Below the pieces are notes generated by a model. The model did not search any database. It had not been told where the DNA came from and was given only the letters and a program-made list of their open reading frames with translations. From assembly GCA_016280955.1 (NCBI GenBank), contig JAEEHV010000042.1, forward strand, positions 57,551-121,550: a stretch of 64,000 nt of DNA, read 5' to 3'. The DNA is from Candidatus Gastranaerophilales bacterium. Its GTDB lineage: Bacteria; Cyanobacteriota; Vampirovibrionia; Gastranaerophilales; Gastranaerophilaceae. The position numbers and the translations under genes are program-made. Below are positions 33,957-42,474 of the stretch, in pieces. Position 1 is the stretch's first letter, and each line of letters begins with the position of its first letter.

Positions 33957-34060
33957 CAAGAACTGCTTTCTCCCCCATGGGGGAGGATTGAGGTGGGGGC
34001 TGATAAATTACCATGGACAGCAGTACCCGGTACAGGGAGGGTAAGGTGAAAATACACCAA
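33957..34060. repeat. GC-rich palindromic intergenic element
   Basis: A stretch clearly richer in G+C than its surroundings. It holds a perfect 16-bp palindrome CTCCCCCATGGGGGAG (33970-33985), a near-palindromic GTACCCGGTAC, and GGTGAAAATACACC (34045-34058). No ORF. It looks like an interspersed palindromic repeat or a structured RNA after the lysS stop; copy number cannot be judged from one window. Confidence 0.4.
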
Positions 34061-34077
34061 CCAGCATTTTTTAATTC

Positions 34078-35619
34078 TTATTGTTCAACCTTCTTTAATG
34101 TCGGGAACGCAATTACGTCACGGATTGTCGGTGAATTTGTAAGCAGCATTACCAAACGGTCAATTCCCATTCCCATACCGCCTGTCGGAGCAAGACCATA
34201 TTCAAGAGCATTGATATAGTCTTCATCAATAGACATTGCTTCTTCGTCTCCGTTAGCTTTTGCCAAAGCCTGAGCTTCAAAACGGTGTCTTTGGTCAATA
34301 GGATCGGTTAATTCAGAAAATGCGTTTGCAATTTCCCATCCGTTAACACGGGTTTCAAATCTTTCAGTCAGTCTGTCATTATCTCTGTGTACTTTTGCAA
34401 GCGGTGAGATTTCTCTAGGATAATCAATAATATGAACCGGCTGTATCAAAGAAGGTTCGACTTTTTCTTCAAAGACAGCTTCAACTATTTGTCCCCAGTT
34501 CATTCCTTCATCAACTTCAACGTGGAGTTCTCTGGCTTTATCAAATGCTTCTTTTGCGGTAAAAAATTCGCCAAAATCAACACCTGTTTTTTCTTTAATT
34601 CCGCCTATCATGGTTTTTCTATCCCACGGAGGAGTTAAGTCGATTTCGTTTTCTCCGTACTGAATTTTGGTTGTTCCCAAAACTTCCTGTGCAACATAAG
34701 CAACAAGGTTTTCCGTTAAAGCCATCATTTCGTTATAATCAACAAATGACTGATAAAGCTCAATCATAGTAAATTCAGGGTTGTGACGTGTATCAATACC
34801 TTCGTTACGGAAACATCTTGAAAGTTCAAATATTTTGTCATTTAGTCCGCCTACCATAAGTCTTTTCAGGTGAAGCTCAGGAGCGATTCTCAGAGTTAAA
34901 TCCATATCAAGTGCATTGTGGTGAGTTGTAAACGGTCTTGCATTGGCACCGGATGCCTGAGTATGAAGCATAGGAGTTTCAACTTCTATAAATCCCTGAT
35001 TGTATAAATATTCACGGACTTTTTGTATAATTAAACTTCTTTTTCTTAAAGTATCTCTGGTAGATTCGTTAACAATTAAGTCAAGATATCTTTGACGATA
35101 CTTGGTTTCTGTATCTGACATGTTGTGATAAATTTTAAGCTGTTCAAGTTTTTCTTCGCTGATTTGTTTGTTAGGAAGCGGAAGAAGTGATTTTGAAAGC
35201 ATTTTAAATGTTGTTGCTTTTATTGATAATTCACCTCTTGGAGTTCTTCTTATTGTTCCGGTAAAACCTAAAATGTCACCAATATCAACAAGCTTAAGAG
35301 TTTTAACCATCTCAGGATCCATATTTTCTTTGTGTGAAAAAATTTGGATTTTACCTGTTGTGTCCATAAGGTCAATAAACATACCGGTATTTCTGATTGC
35401 CATTACACGGCCTGCAACGGAATATTTATCCTCAGTTTCTTCTCCTGCCGGTAAATCTTTATACTTTTCCTGCAAGTCAGCTGCATTAGCATCCTTCTCA
35501 AATACGTAAGGATATGGATTAATTCCTTTGTCTGCAAGTTCTGCAAGTTTTTGTATTCTTGTTTGTCTTATTTGCTCTTTTGCCGAATTTATCGGTTTTG
35601 CGTGTTCTGTTGTTGTCAT
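34078..35619 (-). CDS. lysS: Lysyl-tRNA synthetase, class II
   Basis: 513 residues. N-terminal OB-fold anticodon-binding domain (about 55-160: VAGRVMAIRNTGMFIDL, GFTGTIRRTPRGELSI). Class II core with motif 1 region FIEVETPMLHTQASGANARPF, motif 2 FRNEGIDTRHNPEFTMIE, and motif 3 PTGGMGMGIDRLVMLL. It charges tRNA-Lys. Length and motifs are standard. Shine-Dalgarno AAAGAGGAA. Convergent with nothing; about 260 nt separate it from the gene at 29306. Confidence 0.97.
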   Translation of the reverse strand: MTTTEHAKPINSAKEQIRQTRIQKLAELADKGINPYPYVFEKDANAADLQEKYKDLPAGEETEDKYSVAGRVMAIRNTGMFIDLMDTTGKIQIFSHKENMDPEMVKTLKLVDIGDILGFTGTIRRTPRGELSIKATTFKMLSKSLLPLPNKQISEEKLEQLKIYHNMSDTETKYRQRYLDLIVNESTRDTLRKRSLIIQKVREYLYNQGFIEVETPMLHTQASGANARPFTTHHNALDMDLTLRIAPELHLKRLMVGGLNDKIFELSRCFRNEGIDTRHNPEFTMIELYQSFVDYNEMMALTENLVAYVAQEVLGTTKIQYGENEIDLTPPWDRKTMIGGIKEKTGVDFGEFFTAKEAFDKARELHVEVDEGMNWGQIVEAVFEEKVEPSLIQPVHIIDYPREISPLAKVHRDNDRLTERFETRVNGWEIANAFSELTDPIDQRHRFEAQALAKANGDEEAMSIDEDYINALEYGLAPTGGMGMGIDRLVMLLTNSPTIRDVIAFPTLKKVEQ

Positions 35620-35686
35620 TATATTCCTCTTTTCTTTATTTACATTTATAAAAACATGTTATCATAAACATTCTTTGTGTTAACAT

Positions 35687-36040
35687 ATGATTGTTATGAA
35701 GATTTTACCTACTATGGCTGCAAAGGGAAAATACATTTGCCGCAATGTAAAAAACACGTACACGCATATTAATGAAGTACAAAAGCAGGGAGACGAAATT
35801 GCAAGACGTGCTTCTGTAATTTACGGAAATGAAGACAAGGTTTCCTCTTACAAACGTGCAATGAGAATAAAAAAAATATTGAAAGAAATTACACCATATA
35901 ACCTTCCTGTTATCGGCGGTGTTGTAGGTTTAATATCACCGATTCCCGGATTATCGATTGTTTTGTTTGCAGCAGGAACTGTGGTCGGTGCCGGAATGAT
36001 TATCAGAGAAAAATTAAAAAATAATCATCAACAGACATAA
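35687..36040 (+). CDS. Small membrane-associated protein, unknown
   Basis: 117 residues from ATG 35687; a second in-frame ATG at 35696 is equally possible and neither has a Shine-Dalgarno. A basic, Lys/Arg-rich N-terminal half is followed by a hydrophobic Gly-rich hairpin (about 75-105: LPVIGGVVGLISPIPGLSIVLF and GTVVGAG) and a basic tail. The two hydrophobic runs separated by SPIPG suggest a re-entrant membrane anchor. No known family. Confidence 0.65.
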   Translation: MIVMKILPTMAAKGKYICRNVKNTYTHINEVQKQGDEIARRASVIYGNEDKVSSYKRAMRIKKILKEITPYNLPVIGGVVGLISPIPGLSIVLFAAGTVVGAGMIIREKLKNNHQQT

Positions 36041-36156
36041 ATTAGTATGATACATAAATGAGCAACAAACCAAATATATTTACTCATACCACTTGAGTTT
36101 ATTTATTGATGGTGTAGTATGTAATTATCTCGCTTGGTTATGGAGTACGTATCGTT

Positions 36157-37473
36157 ATGAAATATAAAATAGCAATTGCTGTAATGGCATTAATATTGGG
36201 TATAAGTATGCAGACAGTTTCTGCAATGGATGCACTTTCTTATTCGAATATGGCATCAGATAAATTTATGGAGCAGGATATTAATGGTGCTATAACCTGC
36301 TTAAATGAAGCATTAAAATTAAGCCCGAATAATCCGCAAATATATTTAAACCGTGGTTTTGTAAAACATTTTGCAAGAGATTATGAAGGTGCAATGCAGG
36401 ATTACAATGCGGCAATCAGCATAAATCCGAATTTTGCCTTCGGTTATAACAACAGAGGTGTTTTAAAGGTTGCAACAGGTGATATAAACGGTGCTTTTGC
36501 AGATTATGATAAAGCATTGTCGATAAATCCGAATTACTCAGATGTTTACTATAACAGAGGCAATTTAAGATATATGCTTGATGATAATGACGGTGCTTTG
36601 GCTGATTATGACAAAGCAATAGAATTAAATCCAAAGGACTCTGAAGCATACAACAATCGTGGTGTTGTTAAAAAGAGAATGGATTTTAACGTAGGTGCGT
36701 TGAGTGATTACTCTCAGGCAATAGCATTGAATCCGAGCGACAGTATTGCTTATGCAAACAGAGGAAGATTAAAAAAACTATATTTTGATAACGAGGGTGC
36801 TGCAATTGATTTGAATCAGGCAGTAGCACTTGCAGAAAACCAAACATTTATTAAAAACGTTAAACCGCTGCTTTCAAATGAACGTTATATAGCGGCTATA
36901 CCTGCAGTAAGAAGTTATGTGCCGAGAGATAGTTTTATTCCCCGTGCGGACAGAAACATTAATGTTCCGGCAGTAAAAGAGAGCAATGATTTAATATCTA
37001 TAGCAACTCCTGCAAAAGAGCAAAAGATTACAGAAAAAACCGCTCCGGCAAAACCTGAGAATAAGCAGCCGGTTGCTGCAAAACCAAAAAATCAGACACC
37101 TGTTGCCAAGACAGCGAGTTCGACACCTGTGTTGAGTGCCGGTGTAGGAAAAGTTGCCACGGCTGAGGTTCCGGATATAAGAACAAATCAGGTTGTAAAA
37201 AATGCCACAACAAATGTAAAACTTGCTGAAAGTTATTATATAAGAGGACTCCAAAAGTGTATTTTGCATGATTTACAGGGAGCTGTAAGCGATTTGGATA
37301 AAGCAATAGCGAATAATTCAAAATATGCTGATGCTTATTATTACAGAGCTGCAATAAAGAAAGAACTTGGCGATAATGACGGTTTCAAAAAAGACTATTC
37401 AACCGCAATACAAATTAAACCCTCACTTCAGGCTTATAACGACACAGATGCACTGAGCCTTATCAGCGGTTAA
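36157..37473 (+). CDS. Exported TPR protein
   Basis: 438 residues with a signal peptide (about 1-22, ending VSAMD). About five TPR units (residues 25-220) follow, with the recurring AY-NRGxxK and DYDKAI-LNP pattern. A disordered Lys/Ala/Pro linker (about 260-330) precedes one or two C-terminal TPRs (about 350-425: YYIRGLQKCILHDLQGAV). It probably acts in the periplasm or at the cell surface as a protein-binding scaffold. GGAG lies upstream of the ATG. It resembles the cytoplasmic TPR gene at 7440 in its repeats but has export and a linker. Confidence 0.82.
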   Translation: MKYKIAIAVMALILGISMQTVSAMDALSYSNMASDKFMEQDINGAITCLNEALKLSPNNPQIYLNRGFVKHFARDYEGAMQDYNAAISINPNFAFGYNNRGVLKVATGDINGAFADYDKALSINPNYSDVYYNRGNLRYMLDDNDGALADYDKAIELNPKDSEAYNNRGVVKKRMDFNVGALSDYSQAIALNPSDSIAYANRGRLKKLYFDNEGAAIDLNQAVALAENQTFIKNVKPLLSNERYIAAIPAVRSYVPRDSFIPRADRNINVPAVKESNDLISIATPAKEQKITEKTAPAKPENKQPVAAKPKNQTPVAKTASSTPVLSAGVGKVATAEVPDIRTNQVVKNATTNVKLAESYYIRGLQKCILHDLQGAVSDLDKAIANNSKYADAYYYRAAIKKELGDNDGFKKDYSTAIQIKPSLQAYNDTDALSLISG

Positions 37474-37517
37474 TGACATATTTATAAATTTAAGATTTTA
37501 TGTTATTGTAGATATGT

Positions 37518-37590
<73 letters not shown>

Positions 37591-37625
37591 ATATATTGTA
37601 CAATAACTAAAAGATAGGGATATTA

Positions 37626-38246
37626 ATGAAAGTATTACTTTTGAACGGAAGCTCACACAGGGCAGGATGTACTTTTACGGCACTTGAAGAAATTTCATTA
37701 GTTTTAAATAAAGAAAAAATTGAAACTGAAATATATCAGTTAGGCAATCCTGAGCTGAGAGATTGTTCTGCGTGTCAGGCATGTAAAAGACTGGGTAAGT
37801 GCGTTTATAATGATGATGTAAATATTTTTGTGGAAAAAGCTCGTTCTTGTGACGGATTTATATTCGGAACACCGGTGTATTATGCTCATCCTACCGGAAG
37901 GATTTTATCATTTTTGGACAGAGCATTTTATGCAGGTGCTTCAGCATTTGCATACAAACCGGCTGCTGCAGTTGTATCAGCCAGACGTTCCGGTACAACG
38001 GCTACTTTTGATGTAATGAATAAATATTTTTCAATAAATAATATGCCGATAGTTACTTCTCAATACTGGAATAATATTCACGGGAATGCTATGGAGGAAG
38101 CCAGACAGGATGAAGAAGGTATGCAAACTATGCGCCTTCTGGGAAGAAATATGGCATGGATGTTAAAATGTATTGAATCCGGCAAAAAGATGGGGATATT
38201 AAAACCCGTACCTGATGAAAAAATCAGAACAAACTTTATAAGATAA
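37626..38246 (+). CDS. NAD(P)H-dependent flavin (FMN) reductase / iron-sulfur flavoprotein-like
   Basis: 206 residues. Flavodoxin-like fold: MKVLLLNGSSHRAGCTFTAL is the FMN phosphate loop, DGFIFGTPVYYAHPTGRI the second FMN-binding block, and AAAVVSARRSGT a later strand. A cysteine cluster near residues 50-59 (CSACQACKRLGKC) resembles that of iron-sulfur flavoproteins, so an Fe-S cluster is possible. It reduces FMN or a small acceptor with NAD(P)H; the substrate is unknown. Shine-Dalgarno TAGGGA. It lies 35 nt upstream of the regulator gene. Confidence 0.85.
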   Translation: MKVLLLNGSSHRAGCTFTALEEISLVLNKEKIETEIYQLGNPELRDCSACQACKRLGKCVYNDDVNIFVEKARSCDGFIFGTPVYYAHPTGRILSFLDRAFYAGASAFAYKPAAAVVSARRSGTTATFDVMNKYFSINNMPIVTSQYWNNIHGNAMEEARQDEEGMQTMRLLGRNMAWMLKCIESGKKMGILKPVPDEKIRTNFIR

Positions 38247-38281
38247 GTGTTTTCAGTAAATATATCGAAAAAGAGGAATTT

Positions 38282-38764
38282 ATGAGAGAAGAACTTTTAT
38301 CAATAATTGAAAAAAACAGCAGGATAGATATAAAGGAGCTTGCTGTAAGACTTGGAAAAGAAGAAATTGATATTGTAAATGAACTTCAGAAACTCGAAGA
38401 CGAAAAAGTTATTTGCGGATATCATACGCTTGTAAACTGGGAAAAAACTTCAATTGAAAAAGTTACCGCATTGATTGAAGTTAAAGTTACACCGCAAAGA
38501 GGACAGGGGTTTGACAGAATCGCATCAAGAATATACAACTATCCTGAAGTAAGAGATGTTTATCTTATATCGGGCGGATTTGATTTATTGGTAACACTGG
38601 AAGAAAAATCATTAAAAGATATTGCAATGTTTGTTTCGGAAAAACTCTCTACGTTAGACAGTATTATTAGTACCGGAACGCATTTTATCCTTAAAAAATA
38701 CAAAGACCACGGAACAATTATTGATGAACATGTAAAAGATGAAAGAGAGGTTATTACTCCATGA
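38282..38764 (+). CDS. Lrp/AsnC-family transcriptional regulator
   Basis: 160 residues. N-terminal winged helix-turn-helix (about 1-50: LLSIIEKNSRIDIKELAVRLG) and a C-terminal RAM ligand-binding domain (about 65-140: VTALIEVKVTP, VRDVYLISGGFDLLVTLE). Such regulators sense amino acids. Its stop overlaps the aminotransferase start by 4 nt (ATGA), a regulator-aminotransferase pairing seen in Firmicutes and others, which suggests control of its own partner gene. Shine-Dalgarno AGAGGAA. Confidence 0.92.
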   Translation: MREELLSIIEKNSRIDIKELAVRLGKEEIDIVNELQKLEDEKVICGYHTLVNWEKTSIEKVTALIEVKVTPQRGQGFDRIASRIYNYPEVRDVYLISGGFDLLVTLEEKSLKDIAMFVSEKLSTLDSIISTGTHFILKKYKDHGTIIDEHVKDEREVITP

Positions 38765-39939
38765 GTCTTCCTCTTAATGAATCTGTTGTAAATATAAAAC
38801 CGTCAGGAATAAGAAAATTTTTTGATATTGTATCTGAGATGAAGGATGCAATATCACTTGGTGTAGGAGAACCTGATTTTGATACTCCATGGCATATTCG
38901 CGATGAAGGAATTTATTCGCTGGAGAGGGGTAAAACTTTTTATACATCAAATGCGGGGCTTAAAGAATTAAGGCAGGAAATTTGCAACTACCAAAAGAGA
39001 ACTCAGGGTATAAATTATGATGCAATGAAAGAAGTTCTTGTAACCGTAGGCGGTTCAGAAGCTATAGATATAGGATTGAGAGCTATGATTAATCCCGGTG
39101 ATGAAGTTATAATACCTCAGCCGGCTTATGTATCGTACTTTCCCTGTGCAATATTAGCAGGAGCAAAACCTGTAATTATTAACCTAAAAGCCGAAAATCA
39201 ATTCAGACTAACTGCAGATGAATTATTAAACGCAGTTACGGACAGAACAAAAGTTCTTATTCTGCCGTTTCCTAACAATCCGACCGGTGCGATTATGGAG
39301 CGGAGTGATTTGGAAAAAATTGCTCAGATATGCATAGATAAAAATATTTGTGTAATGTCTGATGAAATATATTCGGCTCTCACATACAAAGGCGAACATG
39401 TATCCATTGCATCAATTGAAGGGATGAAAGAACGCACAATTCTTATTAATGGATTCTCAAAAGCTTATGCAATGACCGGATGGCGTCTTGGTTATGCTTG
39501 CGGACCGGCAGAAATTATCAAACAAATGACAAAAATTCATCAGTTTGCAATAATGTGTGCTCCTACAACAAGCCAGTATGCTGCAATTGAAGCATTAAAA
39601 AACGGTGATAATGATGTAAGATTAATGCGCGGAGCATATAACCAACGCAGAAGGTTTTTGATGAATGCGTTTAAAGAAATGAACCTTGAATGTTTTGAAC
39701 CTTACGGTGCATTTTATGTATTTCCTTGCATAAAAGAATTTGGAATGACAAGTGAAGAATTTGCAACACGTTTTCTTGAAGAAGAAAAAGTTGCAGCTGT
39801 TCCTGGCAGTGCTTTTGGTGACAGCGGAGAAGGGTATTTAAGAATATCTTATGCGTATTCAATAGAAAATTTAAAAACAGCAATGGAACGTTTAAGCAGA
39901 TTTGTTAATAAACTGAGGTCAGAAAAACATAATGTCTGA
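38761..39939 (+). CDS. PLP aminotransferase, class I/II (PatA-like)
   Basis: 392 residues. Fold-type I aspartate aminotransferase family. N-terminal SGIRKFFDI and SLGVGEPDFDTPWHI, the NNPTGA loop, and the PLP lysine in NGFSKAYAMTGWRLGY are visible, as is a late Arg (GYLRISYA) for the substrate carboxylate. The overlap with the Lrp/AsnC gene is typical of PatA-like enzymes, which act on N-acetyl-diaminopimelate precursors or other amino acids. Substrate uncertain. The nnrD start overlaps its end by 8 nt. Confidence 0.9.
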   Translation: MSLPLNESVVNIKPSGIRKFFDIVSEMKDAISLGVGEPDFDTPWHIRDEGIYSLERGKTFYTSNAGLKELRQEICNYQKRTQGINYDAMKEVLVTVGGSEAIDIGLRAMINPGDEVIIPQPAYVSYFPCAILAGAKPVIINLKAENQFRLTADELLNAVTDRTKVLILPFPNNPTGAIMERSDLEKIAQICIDKNICVMSDEIYSALTYKGEHVSIASIEGMKERTILINGFSKAYAMTGWRLGYACGPAEIIKQMTKIHQFAIMCAPTTSQYAAIEALKNGDNDVRLMRGAYNQRRRFLMNAFKEMNLECFEPYGAFYVFPCIKEFGMTSEEFATRFLEEEKVAAVPGSAFGDSGEGYLRISYAYSIENLKTAMERLSRFVNKLRSEKHNV

Positions 39940-40729
39940 ATATAAAATGCCTGTACGTGAACAGAATTCTAATAAAGGAACCTTCGGGAAAGTTCTTAAT
40001 TTCGCAGGTTCAAAAAATTATATTGGTGCGGCATATCTTTCTTCACTTTCTGCGTTAAAAGCCGGTTGCGGTTATGTAGCCCTTGCTTCTGATAAAAATA
40101 TTTTGCAGTCAGTTTCATATCTTTTGCCGGAAGCTGTTTTTCTTGAAAGAGAAGAAGCTCTTGAACAACTCGGCAAATATACGGTTTGTTTGATTGGCTG
40201 CGGACTTGGGGTAACAGAAAGCTCAAAAAAGTTATTCGAAAGTGTTATCGGTAAAGTTTGCACTCCCCTTGTAATTGATGCAGACGGGCTAAATATATTA
40301 TCTGAGATGAACATTAAACTTTTTGAAAATGCTGTGATAACTCCTCACCCGGCAGAGGCTTCAAGGCTACTCGGAGTTGAGTTAAAGGATGTTCTGTATG
40401 ATATGGAAGGTTCCGCAAAAGAGCTGGTAAATAAATATAATTGTACCGTAGTTTTAAAAAGTCACAGAACAATTATTTGTGATGCTAATAATTATTTTGT
40501 AAACCAACACGGGAATTCCGCACTTGCAAAAGCCGGAACGGGTGATGTTCTTGCAGGAATTATAGCCGGATTGCTTGCTCAAAATATGAATATTTTTGAT
40601 GCGGCAAAATTGGGTGTTTATCTTCATTCCAGAGCGGGAGAAATTGCATCTGAGGTTTTGACGGAATATTCGGTTTTGGCATCAGATGTTCTTAAGTATT
40701 TGCCGGAGGCAATTAAAGAAGTGATTTAG
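39932..40729 (+). CDS. nnrD: ADP/ATP-dependent NAD(P)H-hydrate dehydratase
   Basis: 265 residues of the ribokinase-like fold. GTFGKVLNFAGSKNYIGAA (substrate loop), VIDADGLNIL, TPHPAEASRLLG, and NSALAKAGTGDVLAGIIAGL (catalytic Asp in GTGD) are diagnostic. The enzyme repairs hydrated NAD(P)H. In many bacteria it is fused to the NnrE epimerase; here it stands alone and no epimerase lies nearby. It overlaps the aminotransferase by 8 nt in another frame, so it is co-transcribed. Confidence 0.93.
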   Translation: MSEYKMPVREQNSNKGTFGKVLNFAGSKNYIGAAYLSSLSALKAGCGYVALASDKNILQSVSYLLPEAVFLEREEALEQLGKYTVCLIGCGLGVTESSKKLFESVIGKVCTPLVIDADGLNILSEMNIKLFENAVITPHPAEASRLLGVELKDVLYDMEGSAKELVNKYNCTVVLKSHRTIICDANNYFVNQHGNSALAKAGTGDVLAGIIAGLLAQNMNIFDAAKLGVYLHSRAGEIASEVLTEYSVLASDVLKYLPEAIKEVI

Positions 40730-40777
40730 TTTTATTCAGGAACTAATTTAATACAAAATACAAGAATATTTATTATA

Positions 40778-40786
40778 TGCTAAGAT
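40778..40786 (+). promoter_or_regulatory. Predicted leaderless extended -10 promoter
   Basis: TGC-TAAGAT, with TAAGAT at 40781-40786, ending 6 nt before the ATG at 40793. No Shine-Dalgarno. Confidence 0.4.
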
Positions 40787-40792
40787 ATTTAT

Positions 40793-41800
40793 ATGACAAA
40801 GATTAGAAAATTATATTATTTTGATAAGAAGAATGCAGCTGAGATGGTTTCGTTTCTTGATAAAACGGATTATGTAAGCCGTATTATGTTTAATCCGTTA
40901 TTACCGTTGCATCACCTTCTGCCTCTTAAGTTAAAATTTTTACCGGAATCTTATGTGCTGAAAGATAAAAAAGAAATTAAAGGACTTATAACAATAGCAC
41001 CTACAGGATGTCCGCTCAAGCAAATGGAAATTCAAAAATTGCTTTTTGAAGAAAATTGTTATGAGGATGCCGGTGAATTGATTCAGTATGTTGTTTCAAA
41101 ATATAAGGCATTGGGTACAGCTTCCGTAATTGTGCGTATTGATGATTATTTCCCTGAACTTGTAAAGTTGTTTATATCAAAATGCAGTTTCAGCCAGATA
41201 TCTTATGAACGGCTTTGGAAGATTAATGAAGAAAAGGATGATGACAATATTAATAATAAAATGAAAAATTTCAGAGTTTTCAGAAATTCTGATGCGCCAA
41301 TTATTTCGAATATTTATAACGAACAACTACTTCCGCATTTCAGAACACTGCTGAATAAAGATGCAAAAGAATTTAAAGATGTTATTTTTAAAGGTCTTTC
41401 TTATTTTACTGAATACAAATATGTATATCGTGATAAATATTCAAAAAATATAACGGCTTATCTTTCAGTTAAAACATCTGATAATAAGAATTTTGTTCTT
41501 GATTTTACGCAAACAGGGTGGGAACAGCCTGATACTGATTTAATTATAAGATTTGCCCGTAATGTTATAAAAAAACGAAACAAGAATTACAATTTATTTG
41601 TCGTAACAAAAAAATATACTCAGTCCGGTGAGCAATACGAAACTGAATTTCGCGAACGTAAATATGAATGTGTGCAAAATCATATTGTACTCACAAATTC
41701 ATCCGCAAGAATAATTAAAAACCCGGAGGGCGAGAAAAAATTTATCGGGCTGAATCAATTTTACGGCGGTATCAGTATAATGAACCGAAACAGGCTTTAG
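40793..41800 (+). CDS. Possible double-GNAT-fold protein, unknown
   Basis: 335 residues, cytoplasmic. Two halves of about 150 residues are joined by a charged linker (about 145-160). The first has IKGLITIAPTG and a helix beginning AGELIQYVVSKY; the second starts RVFRNSDAPIISNIYNEQLLPHFR and has ITAYLSVKT. This alternation resembles acetyltransferase (GNAT) folds, but the acetyl-CoA loop is not clear, so the assignment is weak. It appears monocistronic with a leaderless-type start. Confidence 0.6.
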   Translation: MTKIRKLYYFDKKNAAEMVSFLDKTDYVSRIMFNPLLPLHHLLPLKLKFLPESYVLKDKKEIKGLITIAPTGCPLKQMEIQKLLFEENCYEDAGELIQYVVSKYKALGTASVIVRIDDYFPELVKLFISKCSFSQISYERLWKINEEKDDDNINNKMKNFRVFRNSDAPIISNIYNEQLLPHFRTLLNKDAKEFKDVIFKGLSYFTEYKYVYRDKYSKNITAYLSVKTSDNKNFVLDFTQTGWEQPDTDLIIRFARNVIKKRNKNYNLFVVTKKYTQSGEQYETEFRERKYECVQNHIVLTNSSARIIKNPEGEKKFIGLNQFYGGISIMNRNRL

Positions 41801-41939
41801 AAAAATTTAGAAAATCAAATTTTCGATTTAATTTTTATACCTATATTAATGTTCAAATGTATTGTATCAATAAATAACAGGATTATTGTCAGACGATAAA
41901 ATACATGTTAAAATACCGTTAAGAAGAGGGTAAACTAAT

Positions 41940-42443
41940 ATGAAATCATTAAAATATTTGAAAACATTATTATTAACAGCATTGATAGCAGGGATTTTAA
42001 CAACCGGCGGAGTTTATATAGCAGAAGCTCAAAATGCACCTGCTGAGACATCAGTATCTCAGCAAATTCAGACATCGCATGGTATATATGTAAAACCGCT
42101 TACGGTTGTAAATTCTCCAAAAACTTATCTTAATAAATCAATAATTATGGAAGGAAAATTTGATAAGTTTTCTACTCTCGGATTGGATTATAAACCGGCA
42201 TTCAAATCTTCTGAGGAGTATATTTCTTTCCTGATTAAGCGTGATGATACGTCTTATGATATTCCGCTTTCAGAGATGAAATTGTTTTTAAAACGTTCAA
42301 CTGCAGAAAAATTTATTGACCTTAAAACAAATGATGAAATAGAAATAAAAGGTATTGTTTTTTCGGATGCACTCGGGGATACCTGGGTAGATGTTAATGA
42401 ACTGAAAATAACCAAAAAAGCTCCCGAAGAAAAAAAGAGTTAG
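41940..42443 (+). CDS. Exported OB-fold-like protein, unknown
   Basis: 167 residues with a signal peptide or N-terminal anchor (about 1-30, ending AEAQN). The mature part is mainly beta: YLNKSIIMEGKFDKFSTLGLDY, ISFLIKRDDTSYDIPLSEMKLF, and NDEIEIKGIVFSDALGDTWVDVNEL. That succession of strands suggests an OB-like fold with a charged C-terminal tail. Function unknown. Good Shine-Dalgarno (AAGAGGG). It lies 31 nt before the GH57 gene in the same direction. Confidence 0.72.
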   Translation: MKSLKYLKTLLLTALIAGILTTGGVYIAEAQNAPAETSVSQQIQTSHGIYVKPLTVVNSPKTYLNKSIIMEGKFDKFSTLGLDYKPAFKSSEEYISFLIKRDDTSYDIPLSEMKLFLKRSTAEKFIDLKTNDEIEIKGIVFSDALGDTWVDVNELKITKKAPEEKKS

Positions 42444-42474
42444 TTGATTATTAAGTATTATAAGGAAATAAAGA

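Noticed and set aside
35681..35698. Leaderless pattern before the gene at 35687/35696
   Set aside because: Hexamers nearby do not have the 6-7 nt spacing to either ATG; not counted in the series.
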